A DNA stretch of 64,000 nucleotides from Nocardia neocaledoniensis (GTDB lineage Bacteria > Actinomycetota > Actinomycetes > Mycobacteriales > Mycobacteriaceae), in NCBI RefSeq assembly GCF_003182135.1, contig NZ_QGTL01000005.1, forward strand, positions 369,498 to 433,497, given 5' to 3'. The position numbers were made by a program, and so were the translations under genes. The notes below the pieces were generated by a model that saw only the letters and a program-made list of their open reading frames with translations, made no database searches and was not told the origin of the DNA. Position 1 is the first letter of the stretch, and each line of letters begins with the position of its first letter. This document shows, one piece after another, positions 9,288 to 17,622 of the stretch.

Positions 9288-11330
9288 GTGGTGGATGGTG
9301 CGCACGGAGACCGGTTCGCGGTGTCGCGACGAGGACTGCTCGGGGTCGGGGCGGGTGCCGCGGCCGCGGTCGCCGTCGGCCTGACCGCCTCCGGATGCGC
9401 CGACGAGGCGGCGGGCATCGCGCCATCGGCGACGCAGACCGACCCGACCGAGGCCATCGCCGAGGCTCAGCGCGCGCTTGCCGACACGTTGCCCTTCGGT
9501 GACACCGCCGACTTCGCCGACGCCGATCGCGGCTGGATCGCCTCGCTGGAACCGGGCACCGTCACCGACGCGTCGGGAAAGGTGGTGTGGGACACCGAGT
9601 CCTACGACTTCCTCGCCGGATCCTGTCCACAGTCGGTGAATCCGAGCCTGTGGCGGCAGGCCCAGCTGGCGGTGAAACAGGGGCTCTACGAGATCGCGCC
9701 GGGCTTCTACCAGATCCGCGGCCTCGATCTGTCGAACATGACCCTGATCGAAGGCGACACCGGCGTGATCGTCATCGACCCGCTGATCTCCGCGGAAACC
9801 GCGGCGGCCGGACTCGCGTTGTACCGCAAGCATCGTGGCGACCGCCCGGTGACGGGCCTGATCTACTCGCATTCCCACGTCGACCACTTCGGCGGCAGCT
9901 ACGGGGTGATCACTCCACAGGACGTGGCCGCGGGCCGCTGCCCGGTGATCGCGCCCTCCGGATTCCTCGAACACGCCGTCGCCGAGAACGTCTACACCGG
10001 CACCGCGATGGCCCGTCGCTCCGCCTACATGTACGGCGCCGCCCTGCCGCGCGGGCCGAAGGGGCAGGTCAGCGCCGGGCTGGGGCAGACCACCTCGACC
10101 GGGACGGTCAGCCTCGTCCCGCCGACCCTGCACGTCACCCGCACCGATCAGGAGGAGATCGTCGACGGGGTGCGCATGGTCTTCCAGCTCACCCCGGGCA
10201 CCGAGGCGCCGTCGGAGATGAACTTCTGCTTCCCCGACCGCCGCATCCTGTGCATGGCCGAGAACGCCACCCACACCATGCACAACATCGTCACCCTGCG
10301 CGGCGCGCTCGTCCGCGATCCGCACGTGTGGGCGAAATACCTCACCGAGTCGATCAACCGCTACGGCCGCGCCTCGGATCTGGTGTTCTCCTCCCATCAC
10401 TGGCCGATCTGGGGCACCGAGCGGATCGTCGAGTTCCTCGGGCTCCAGCGCGACATGTACGCCTACCTGCACGACCAGACCCTGCGGCTGCTGAATCAGG
10501 GCTACGTCGGCGCCGAGATCGCCGAGATGATCACCATGCCGCCCGCGCTCACGCGGTCGTGGTCGACCCGCGGCTACTACGGCTCGGTCAGTCACAACGT
10601 CAAGGCCGTCTATCAGCGGTACATGGGCTGGTTCGACGGGAACCCGGCCCACCTGTGGGAGCACCCGCCGGTCGAGAACGCCCGGCGCCACGTCGCCGCG
10701 ATGGGCGGCGCCGCCGCCGCGCTCCAACACGCGCAGCGGGCCTACGACGCCGCCGACTACCGGTGGGTCGTGCAGCTGGTGAACTACGTGATCTTCGACG
10801 ACCCGGCCAACGAGACGGCGAAAGCCTTGCAGGCCAGCGCTTTCGAGCAGCTGGCCTACGGCGCGGAGAACGCCACCTGGCGCAACTTCTACCTCAGCGG
10901 CGCACACGAGCTGCGCCACGGCTCGTTCGGCACGCCGACCACGGCGAACTCCGCCGCGTTGGCGACGGCGCTGAGCGTGGAGCAGGTCTTCGACGCGATG
11001 GCGCTGCGCCTGGACGGACCCAAGGCCTGGGACGTCCGGATGTGCACGGACTGGCGGATCAGCGACGAACGCGACCGGGTGCACCGCGTGGAACTGCGCA
11101 ACGGTGTGCTCGTGCACCACGACCGGTTCCCCGGCGACCAGCTGCCCGCGCCCGACGCGACGCTCACCCTCACCCGCGCGGTGCTGATCCGCGCCCTGAT
11201 GGGCCGCGGCGACCTGAAGAAGGAGGTGGCCGACGGCGCCATCGTCATCGACGGCGACGCCACCGCGCTCGCGAAGCTGCCCACTCTGATCGACAAGCCG
11301 AACCCGGATTTCGCCATCGTCACGCCGTAG
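9288..11330 (+). CDS. Alkyl/aryl sulfatase, metallo-beta-lactamase fold, predicted Tat lipoprotein
   Basis: The protein has 680 residues. The N-terminus has twin arginines at 14-15 (SRRGLLG), a hydrophobic stretch and the lipobox LTASGC with Cys37, so it should be exported folded by Tat and anchored by lipid. The catalytic metal motif HSHVDH is at residues 195-200, with further ligands likely around AENATHTMHN. Family-specific blocks include RSWSTRGYYGSVSHNVKAVYQRYMGWFDGNPAHLW and a C-terminal SCP2-like lobe. These are diagnostic of the SdsA1-type alkylsulfatase family, which hydrolyses alkyl sulfate esters to alcohol and sulfate. It starts with GTG. The role is probably sulfate or carbon scavenging from surfactant-like sulfate esters at the cell surface. 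Confidence 0.88.
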   Translation: MVDGAHGDRFAVSRRGLLGVGAGAAAAVAVGLTASGCADEAAGIAPSATQTDPTEAIAEAQRALADTLPFGDTADFADADRGWIASLEPGTVTDASGKVVWDTESYDFLAGSCPQSVNPSLWRQAQLAVKQGLYEIAPGFYQIRGLDLSNMTLIEGDTGVIVIDPLISAETAAAGLALYRKHRGDRPVTGLIYSHSHVDHFGGSYGVITPQDVAAGRCPVIAPSGFLEHAVAENVYTGTAMARRSAYMYGAALPRGPKGQVSAGLGQTTSTGTVSLVPPTLHVTRTDQEEIVDGVRMVFQLTPGTEAPSEMNFCFPDRRILCMAENATHTMHNIVTLRGALVRDPHVWAKYLTESINRYGRASDLVFSSHHWPIWGTERIVEFLGLQRDMYAYLHDQTLRLLNQGYVGAEIAEMITMPPALTRSWSTRGYYGSVSHNVKAVYQRYMGWFDGNPAHLWEHPPVENARRHVAAMGGAAAALQHAQRAYDAADYRWVVQLVNYVIFDDPANETAKALQASAFEQLAYGAENATWRNFYLSGAHELRHGSFGTPTTANSAALATALSVEQVFDAMALRLDGPKAWDVRMCTDWRISDERDRVHRVELRNGVLVHHDRFPGDQLPAPDATLTLTRAVLIRALMGRGDLKKEVADGAIVIDGDATALAKLPTLIDKPNPDFAIVTP

Positions 11331-11335
11331 GCCTC

Positions 11336-11368
11336 GCACGCGCCGGAGATCCGCGCACCGGCGCGTGC
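11336..11368. terminator. Bidirectional hairpin between convergent sulfatase and VOC genes
   Basis: GCACGCGCCGG at 11336-11346 pairs perfectly with CCGGCGCGTGC at 11358-11368 across an 11-base loop. It sits six bases after the sulfatase stop and 12 bases before the stop of the convergent VOC gene, so it can serve both transcripts. There is no U-tract, as is common in actinobacteria. Confidence 0.65.
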
Positions 11369-11379
11369 CGCCCCGCGGA

Positions 11380-12183
11380 TCAGGACCCGGTGGGCACCTC
11401 GCCCACGGCCTTGGCGGGATCGATGATGCCGAAGACCTCGCCCTGCGGCGCCTGCAGAATCCCCATGCGGCCGAACGGGCTGTCGTCGGGACCCATGATC
11501 ACCGACGCGCCGAGTTCGGTGGCCTTGGACAGCGCGCCGTCGGTGTCGTCGACCTGGATCCAGGTGAGCCAGTAGGTCGGCGTGCTCAGGGCCGAGGCGT
11601 CCATCATGCCGCCGACCTCCTCGCCGCCGCTCGGCAGTTTGAACGTGGAGTAGGTGAAACTCTCGCCGTCGCCGATCTCGGTGTATGTCCAGCCGAACAC
11701 GGCGTGGTAGAAGTCGTGGGCCTGCTCGTAGCCGCCGGTGTGCAGCTCGTTCCAGCAGTAGGCGCCCGGCTGGTTGAAGATCCCGGCGCCGGTGTGCGCC
11801 TTGGCCTCCCACACGCCGAACACCCCGCCGGTCGGGTCGGCGCCGATGAACATGCGGCCGACGTCGAGGACGTCGAACGGCGGCATGAACACCTGCCCGC
11901 CCGCCTTGCTCACCTTCTCCGCGATCTCGTCGGCGCGCTCGGCGGCGAAGTAGGTGGTCCACGTCGACGGCATCATCCGCATGTTGTCGGGTTTGGGGCC
12001 GATGCCCGCGGCGGGCCTGCCCTCGAGCGTCGCCATCAGGTAGCCACCCGCGTCGGCGGGGCCGTCCTGCACGGTCCAGCCGAACAGGGCGCTGTAGAAG
12101 TCGCGGGCGGCTGCGGTGTCGTCGACCTGACAGTCGATCCAGCAGGGCGTGCCCTGCGGCCAGGCTTCGTCACGTGTCGGCAT
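11380..12183 (-). CDS. Two-domain VOC (glyoxalase/bleomycin-resistance) family protein
   Basis: The protein has 267 residues built from two tandem VOC modules. Module one begins GTPCWIDCQVDDTAAARDFYSALFGWT, and module two begins YCWNELHTGGYEQAHDFYHAVFGWTYTE. Each ends in an acidic/phenylalanine block (DPTGGVFGVWEAK and APQGEVFGIIDP). Such proteins bind a divalent metal between modules and act as dioxygenases, isomerases or drug-binding proteins; the substrate cannot be read from the sequence. The start at 12183 is supported by AGGAGG 9 bases upstream. It stands alone between convergent and divergent neighbours. Confidence 0.85.
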   Translation of the reverse strand: MPTRDEAWPQGTPCWIDCQVDDTAAARDFYSALFGWTVQDGPADAGGYLMATLEGRPAAGIGPKPDNMRMMPSTWTTYFAAERADEIAEKVSKAGGQVFMPPFDVLDVGRMFIGADPTGGVFGVWEAKAHTGAGIFNQPGAYCWNELHTGGYEQAHDFYHAVFGWTYTEIGDGESFTYSTFKLPSGGEEVGGMMDASALSTPTYWLTWIQVDDTDGALSKATELGASVIMGPDDSPFGRMGILQAPQGEVFGIIDPAKAVGEVPTGS

Positions 12184-12442
12184 GTCGAACGTCCTCCTCG
12201 GCGATGGAATGGAAACCGGCCGGAACCGCTCCGGCATGCGCTCAGTCAACCACCAGCCACCGACACCGCGCGCGCGTTCGCGCGCGACCGGCAGGCCGCT
12301 GAACTGGAACAACACGTAGTCACTGCGACAGTCCGAGCGGGCCGAGGCTGCCCGTCCGCGGTCGTGAGCACTGCTACAGTTTCGGCGCTGTTCCTGCGGT
12401 GCTAGGTCAACTGTGCAGACGAACCGGTCGGGGAGCGACACA

Positions 12443-14482
12443 ATGGCGGGTAGAGGTTCGGAACGCGGGTTCGTCCGGATGGCGGTGACGATGCTCGCGC
12501 TGATAGTCGTGCTCGGGTGCGGCGGCGGTCCGGCGGCGGGACAACCGCCGGAGACGCCCGCCGCGCGCTGGACCGCGCAGCACGACGCACCCGGCGCCTA
12601 CCCGGAGGTCCGGGTCGAGCGCGGCGTCGAGATCGCCATGAGCGACGGCGTCGTGCTCAAGGCCGACGTCTACCGCCCCGCCGACGCGGCGGGCGTGATC
12701 GAGACGCGGCCGCTGCCGACGATCGTCAGCCTCACGCCCTACTCGAAACTGATGACGGGCCTGATCGAGTCGGCCGCGGCCGTCCCCGGCCTGCAGGCCA
12801 CCGCCGTCGACATCGTGCGCAGGCTCAATCTGTCGACCACGCCGATCAGCGGATTCGGCGATCTGATGCAGGCACTCGACGGCGGCATGATCCAGACCAT
12901 GCTCGGGGTCGACCGCAAGCTCATCGCCGGCGGCTACACCGTCGTCGTGGCCGATGTGCGCGGAACCGGTCTGTCGCAGGGCAAGTGGGACACCTTGGGC
13001 GCCAGGGAACAGCTCGACACCCGCGAGGTGATCGAATGGGCCGCGCGCCAGCCGTGGTCGAACGGGCGGATCGGGATGAGCGGGGGCTCCTACTCCGGCA
13101 TCAACCAGCTGCGCGCCGCGGAGAACGCGCCCGCCCCGCTGCAGGCGATCTTCCCGGTGGAGCCGGGCAGCGACCTGATGCGGGACGTGGTCGCGCCCGG
13201 TGGCGGAGTCGGGACCACCTTCCTGCCGCTGTGGCTGAACTCGGTGAACCAGCTCAAGCTCGTCCCCGACGTGGCCTCGATGGCCGACGGCAGTTTCGAC
13301 TGGACCTGGTTCCACGACCGGCTCGCCGATCCGACCACCAACTTCGATCTGCTCGCGCAGTCGCTGCTCACCCCGTCGCTGGACGAGATGCCCTCGGCGC
13401 TCGACGGCGCCCTCGACGACACCTCGGCCTTCCGCGAGGCGATCATGGGCCATCCCGACCGGGTGAACGTGCCGACGTTCGTCTACGGCGGCTGGCACGA
13501 CATCTTCGCCAACAGCGCGACCAAACTGTACGAGCAGATTCCGCTGCCCGCGGGCCGCAAACAGCTCGTCGTCGGCGACACCTATCACGCGAATCCCGGT
13601 GCGGGAACCGGTGTTCCGGGCGCGCCGCCACGGCTGGACGTGCTGCAGCGCGCCTGGTTCGACAAGTGGCTCAAGGACATCGACAGCGGCATCGAGTCCT
13701 TCGGTCCGGTGACCGTGAAACAGCAGGGCGGCAGCTGGGTGACGCTGCCCGAGTTCCCGATGCCCGGTGTGACGCACCGGCGGGTCTACCTCTCGGCGTC
13801 CCCGAGCGGCAGCACCGAGGACAGCCGCCACGACGGATCGCTGAGCGCGACCGGTCCCACCGTGGTCGACAACCTCACCGTCGCACCGGGATTGAGCACG
13901 ATCTGCTCGCGCGACGCCGCGCAGGGCTCGGCGGGCATGACCGCGGCGCTCGACATCTGCGCCAAGGACTCCCGCATCGCCGAACGCAACGCGCTCACCT
14001 TCACCAGCGCGCCCATCACCGAGCAGACGGTGATCTCCGGCCCGATCAACGTGCGCCTCAACACCGTGCACGACGCGGCCGACGGCTTCTGGAACGTCAC
14101 CGTCAACGATGTCGCCCCCGACGGCACCTCGACGGTGCTCACCACCGGTCAGCTGACCTCGTCGATGCGCGCCATCGACGAGCGGCGCAGCGCCCGCTCC
14201 GTCAACGGCGACCTCACCGCCCCGTTCAATCCGCTCACCGTCGACCGCCTGCTCCCGGTGGAACCGGGCGCGCCGACCGACCTGGACGTGGCGGTCATCC
14301 CGACCCAGGCGGTGCTGGCGCCGGGGCACCGGCTGCGGATCGACGTCTACGCGGGCAACGCGCCCAAGGCGCTGCCGTTCCGGCCGATGCTCAACGCGAC
14401 CGAGCTGGCGCCCCAGCACGTGCGGCTGGATCCGGCCGCGCCGAGCTTCGTGAACCTGCCCACGGACCGGCCGATTCCCTGA
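12443..14482 (+). CDS. CocE/NonD-type X-Pro dipeptidyl-peptidase family hydrolase, lipoprotein
   Basis: The protein has 679 residues. The lipobox VVLGCGGG places the lipidated cysteine at residue 26, so it is a surface lipoprotein. The nucleophile is Ser216 in GMSGGSYSG, the GxSYxG elbow of the S15/CocE family. Later candidate triad parts are FVYGGWHDIF (Asp) and VVGDTYHANPG (His). A jelly-roll C-terminal domain follows (from about VTHRRVYLS), ending in LAPGHRLRIDVYAGN. Family members cleave esters, amides or X-Pro peptides. The ATG at 12443 is favoured over a GTG 30 bases earlier because GGGGAG lies seven bases upstream and the signal peptide then has normal length. Confidence 0.88.
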   Translation: MAGRGSERGFVRMAVTMLALIVVLGCGGGPAAGQPPETPAARWTAQHDAPGAYPEVRVERGVEIAMSDGVVLKADVYRPADAAGVIETRPLPTIVSLTPYSKLMTGLIESAAAVPGLQATAVDIVRRLNLSTTPISGFGDLMQALDGGMIQTMLGVDRKLIAGGYTVVVADVRGTGLSQGKWDTLGAREQLDTREVIEWAARQPWSNGRIGMSGGSYSGINQLRAAENAPAPLQAIFPVEPGSDLMRDVVAPGGGVGTTFLPLWLNSVNQLKLVPDVASMADGSFDWTWFHDRLADPTTNFDLLAQSLLTPSLDEMPSALDGALDDTSAFREAIMGHPDRVNVPTFVYGGWHDIFANSATKLYEQIPLPAGRKQLVVGDTYHANPGAGTGVPGAPPRLDVLQRAWFDKWLKDIDSGIESFGPVTVKQQGGSWVTLPEFPMPGVTHRRVYLSASPSGSTEDSRHDGSLSATGPTVVDNLTVAPGLSTICSRDAAQGSAGMTAALDICAKDSRIAERNALTFTSAPITEQTVISGPINVRLNTVHDAADGFWNVTVNDVAPDGTSTVLTTGQLTSSMRAIDERRSARSVNGDLTAPFNPLTVDRLLPVEPGAPTDLDVAVIPTQAVLAPGHRLRIDVYAGNAPKALPFRPMLNATELAPQHVRLDPAAPSFVNLPTDRPIP

Positions 14483-14546
14483 TCGGCGCGTGGTCGGCGC
14501 GAAGGCACGTACGGTGGGGTGAGCCGTTCGCCTGGAGGAGGTCGCC

Positions 14547-15053
14547 GTGGTTCAACCCGTCATCGTGGTGATGGGCGTGTCCGGGTGTGGCAAGACGACC
14601 GTCGGCGCGCTCGCCGCGCAACGGCTCGAGGTGCCCTATGCCGAGGGCGACGACTTCCACCCGGTCGAGAACATCGAGAAGATGGCCGCGGGGATCCCGC
14701 TCACCGACGAGGACCGCTGGCCCTGGCTCGACACCGTCGCGACCTGGCTCGGCGACCACCAGGGCTCCGGTGGGGTCGCGTCGTGCTCGGCCCTGCGCCG
14801 CACCTACCGCGACCGCTTACGCGCAGGCGCCCCGGACACCTACTTCGTGCACCTGGCCGCGACCAGGGAGGAACTGCTGCGCCGGATGACCGGCAGACTC
14901 GGCCACTTCATGCCGACGATCCTGCTCGACTCCCAGCTCGACACCCTCGAGCCGCTGGAGCCGGACGAGCCCGGCGTGAGCCTGAACGCCCTGGCGCCAC
15001 CGAACATCCTGGTGACCGAGGCGATCGACGCCTGGCGCACCGATCACCGCTGA
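14547..15053 (+). CDS. gntK: Gluconokinase
   Basis: This 168-residue thermoresistant-type gluconokinase phosphorylates D-gluconate to 6-phosphogluconate for the pentose phosphate pathway. The P-loop GVSGCGKTT is at residues 10-18. Family blocks follow: GDDFHPVENIEKMAAGIPLTDEDRWPWL, SCSALRRTYRDRLR, FVHLAATREELLRRMTGRLGHFMP and LLDSQLDTLEPLEPDEPG. The length is normal. GTG start with GGAGG seven bases upstream. No gluconate permease is adjacent. Its last ten bases overlap the end of the convergent M50-like gene. Confidence 0.95.
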   Translation: MVQPVIVVMGVSGCGKTTVGALAAQRLEVPYAEGDDFHPVENIEKMAAGIPLTDEDRWPWLDTVATWLGDHQGSGGVASCSALRRTYRDRLRAGAPDTYFVHLAATREELLRRMTGRLGHFMPTILLDSQLDTLEPLEPDEPGVSLNALAPPNILVTEAIDAWRTDHR

Positions 15054-15790
15054 AGCAGCGGGTGCAGCTGTTCGACCGGCGCCAGCAGCAGGCCACCGCC
15101 GACGACCAGCGCGGCCAGGCACAGCACGGTGAAGAACAGCACCCACAGCAGCGCGGGCAGATGGGTGAGGCGCGCCAGCTGGTCGGCGTCGGAATCGGTG
15201 CGGCCCGGCTGCCTGCGCCTGCCGCGCTGCAGCTCGATCACCGGCCGCACCGCCGCGGCCAGCAGGAACCAGGCGGCCAGATACGCGAACGCGGCCTGCA
15301 GCTGATCGGTGCCGAACCACGAGACCCCGAACACGAGCGCGCCGAGCACGGCGACGGTGAGCAGGCCGTAGATGTTGCGGACCTTGACCAGGACCGCGGC
15401 GAGCATGAGCAGCGTCGCCCAGAGCATCAGCGTCACCCGGCCCGTGCCGAGCAGCGCCGCGTAGCCGAGGCCGAGCGCGGCGGGCGCGGGGTAGCCGGCC
15501 GCGGCGGTGAGGATCATGCCGAGTCCGGTCGGCTTGCCGCTGGACACGGTCAGCCCGGAGGTGTCGGTGTGCAGCGTGATCGCGTGCAGCCTGCGCCCGG
15601 TGAGCAGGGCGACCAGCGCGTGCCCGCCCTCGTGGACCACGGTCACCGCCGCCCTGGTGAGCCGCCACAGCGGCCGGTACCCGACCAGGATCACCGCGGC
15701 CGCGGCGGTGACGAGCACCAGCCACCACGCGGGCGCGGGTTGGGTGGCGAGGAGACGGTCGAGCAGCGAGCTGGCGGATCCGGTGTTCAC
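15044..15790 (-). CDS. M50B-like membrane metallopeptidase
   Basis: The protein has 248 residues and about six membrane segments. The zinc motif HEGGH lies at residues 53-57 inside a membrane-proximal helix (TVVHEGGHALVALLTGR), followed by AAGYPAPAALGLGYA. That is the layout of the actinobacterial M50 family metallopeptidase (peptidase_M50B-like) proteins. These are intramembrane or membrane-bound zinc proteases of unknown substrate. It overlaps gntK tail to tail, so the genes are not co-transcribed. Catalytic function is likely, given the intact HExxH. Confidence 0.82.
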   Translation of the reverse strand: MNTGSASSLLDRLLATQPAPAWWLVLVTAAAAVILVGYRPLWRLTRAAVTVVHEGGHALVALLTGRRLHAITLHTDTSGLTVSSGKPTGLGMILTAAAGYPAPAALGLGYAALLGTGRVTLMLWATLLMLAAVLVKVRNIYGLLTVAVLGALVFGVSWFGTDQLQAAFAYLAAWFLLAAAVRPVIELQRGRRRQPGRTDSDADQLARLTHLPALLWVLFFTVLCLAALVVGGGLLLAPVEQLHPLLQR

Positions 15791-15799
15791 CGCCGCACT

Positions 15800-16405
15800 T
15801 TAACCGTCCACGGCGCCAGGCGTGCGCTCGCGCGAAACCTGGGAGGGCAGCGGATGATCGGGCTCGAGCGCGGGCAGGCCGTCGATGCTGGCGGCATTGT
15901 CGCCCGCGATCCGGCGGGCGAAGTCGGCGTCGGTGCGGCGGGCGTGCGCCTCGTCCAGAACGGCGCGTTCCTCGACGAACTCGAGGGCGGGCACCGACCA
16001 GCCGCAGGAGTCGGCGATCCGGTCCACCGAAATCGACACCACCGCGCGAATTCCGGGATGCTCGGTGCCGAAACGATCACGCAGCGCGGCGAATTCGGCC
16101 GAATCGGGACGCACCACCCGGCCGGTGCCGAACAGGCGCACGATGCGGGCGGGCCGGGTGAACGAGCAGAACATCAGGGTGATGCGGCCGTTGTCGCGCA
16201 GGTGCGCGATCGTCTCCACGCCGCTGCCGAACAGGTCGAGGTAGGCGACGGTGTGGTCGTCGAGCACGGCGAAGGTGTCGCGATATCCCTTGGGGGACAC
16301 GTTGACACGGCCGCCCGCGGACGGCGCGGTGCCGACGAAGAACATCGGCTGGTCGGCGAGGAAGGCCCGCAGCTTGTCGTCGATCCGGTCGAACACCTTG
16401 GCCAT
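15800..16405 (-). CDS. Pyridoxamine 5'-phosphate oxidase family protein
   Basis: The protein has 201 residues. The N-terminal half has the split-barrel flavin-binding pattern: LADQPMFFVGTAPSAGGRVNVSPKGYRDTFAVLDDHTVAYLDLFGSG in order, then NGRITLMFCSF. It is typical of PNPOx-like proteins that bind FMN or F420 and act as small-molecule oxidoreductases rather than in B6 synthesis. The ATG at 16405 is preferred to the GTG directly before it because GGGGAG is then seven bases away. It lies upstream, on the same strand, of the M50-like gene with a nine-base gap, so the two may share a transcript. Confidence 0.8.
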   Translation of the reverse strand: MAKVFDRIDDKLRAFLADQPMFFVGTAPSAGGRVNVSPKGYRDTFAVLDDHTVAYLDLFGSGVETIAHLRDNGRITLMFCSFTRPARIVRLFGTGRVVRPDSAEFAALRDRFGTEHPGIRAVVSISVDRIADSCGWSVPALEFVEERAVLDEAHARRTDADFARRIAGDNAASIDGLPALEPDHPLPSQVSRERTPGAVDG

Positions 16406-16484
16406 CACACACTCCCCACTCCCGCCGGGCGGCGGGTCGTCCCGCGTCCATCGTATCGGCGCGCTGTTGCGCGCCCGAGCCGCC

Positions 16485-17477
16485 TCAGCCGTTGATCGCC
16501 TTGCGGGTCAGTTCGAGTGAGCGGACGCGGGCGTCGAGGTCGTAGACGAGCGTGTTGAGCATCAGTTCGTCGGGGGCGGTGTCGGCGAGCAGCCGCGCGG
16601 CCTGCGCGCGCACCGTCTCGGGCGAGCCCTGCAACTGCCCTGCCTTGCGTTGCGCGGCGAAGCGGCGCTCGGCGTCGCTGCCGGGGAACGCCGCGGCCTG
16701 CTCGGGGGTGGCCAATGCCTGCGGCCTGCCCGAGCGCAGCTGGGCGAAGGCGAGATCGCGGGGAGCGGCCAGCCGGTCGGCGGCCTCGTCGGTGTCGGCG
16801 CAGATCGCCGACGCCGCGACGATCGTGTACGGCTCGCTCAGCGTCTCGGAGGGCCGGAAGTTGTCCCGGTAGAGCGCCAGCGCGGCGGTGGTGTTGTCCG
16901 GGGCGATGTGATGGGCGAAGGCGAAGGGCAGTCCGAGGACCGCCGCGACCTGCGCGCTGTAGCCGCTGGAGCCCAACAGCCACACCTGCGGTTCGGCGTC
17001 GCGGCCGGGGCTGGCGACGATTCCGTGCGGGTCGGCGCCGCGGAAGAAGCCGAGCAGCGCGGTGAGTTCGCGGGGGAACTCCTCGCCGCCGAGGCCCTCG
17101 GCGTTGCGGCGCAGCGCCCGCGCGGTCACCGGATCGGTGCCCGGCGCGCGGCCGATGCCGAGGTCGATGCGGCCGGGATGCAGGGATTCGAGGGTGCCGA
17201 ACTGTTCGGCGACCACCAGCGGCGGATGGTTCGGCAGCATCACCCCGCCCGAACCGACCCGGATCCGGGAGGTCGAGGCGGCCAGATGCGCCAGCACCAC
17301 GGCGGGCGCGGCACTGGCGATGCCCGGCATGTTGTGGTGCTCGGCGACCCAGAAGCGGTGAAAGCCCAGTTCCTCGGCGTGCTGGGCCAGGCGCGTCGTG
17401 GCGTGCAGCGCCTGGCCCGCGGTCGCGTCCGCCTGGACCGGCGCGAGATCCAGAACCGACAGCGTGACCGTGCTCAT
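16485..17477 (-). CDS. LLM class flavin-dependent oxidoreductase (luciferase-like)
   Basis: This 330-residue luciferase-like monooxygenase belongs to the subgroup near E. coli YhbW. Marks are LSVLDLAPVQ at the start, FHRFWVAEHHNMPGIASAAP, RIRVGSGGVMLPNHPPLVVAEQFGTLESLHPGRIDLGIGRAPG and the late segment APDELMLNTLVYD. It should use reduced FMN or F420. AGGAGG lies five bases before the ATG. It diverges from an amino-acid permease with 145 bases between. Nothing nearby fixes a substrate. Confidence 0.85.
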   Translation of the reverse strand: MSTVTLSVLDLAPVQADATAGQALHATTRLAQHAEELGFHRFWVAEHHNMPGIASAAPAVVLAHLAASTSRIRVGSGGVMLPNHPPLVVAEQFGTLESLHPGRIDLGIGRAPGTDPVTARALRRNAEGLGGEEFPRELTALLGFFRGADPHGIVASPGRDAEPQVWLLGSSGYSAQVAAVLGLPFAFAHHIAPDNTTAALALYRDNFRPSETLSEPYTIVAASAICADTDEAADRLAAPRDLAFAQLRSGRPQALATPEQAAAFPGSDAERRFAAQRKAGQLQGSPETVRAQAARLLADTAPDELMLNTLVYDLDARVRSLELTRKAING

Positions 17478-17622
17478 GAGCCTCCTCGACAGTGGACATC
17501 CCCGCAACAGGCCAACCCGCGCCGAGCCGCCGGTATTTCCGGGTGGCGGTGGTGGTGACCGGGCCCACGGTAGCCAGCCGGTAGCGTGCAGCACTGATCG
17601 ATGCGAGGGAAGGACACCATCC

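Noticed and set aside
7513..9426. A 637-codon minus-strand frame opposite the PucR regulator
   Set aside because: Antisense shadow with low-complexity composition; it would also extend across the operator region and into the sulfatase.
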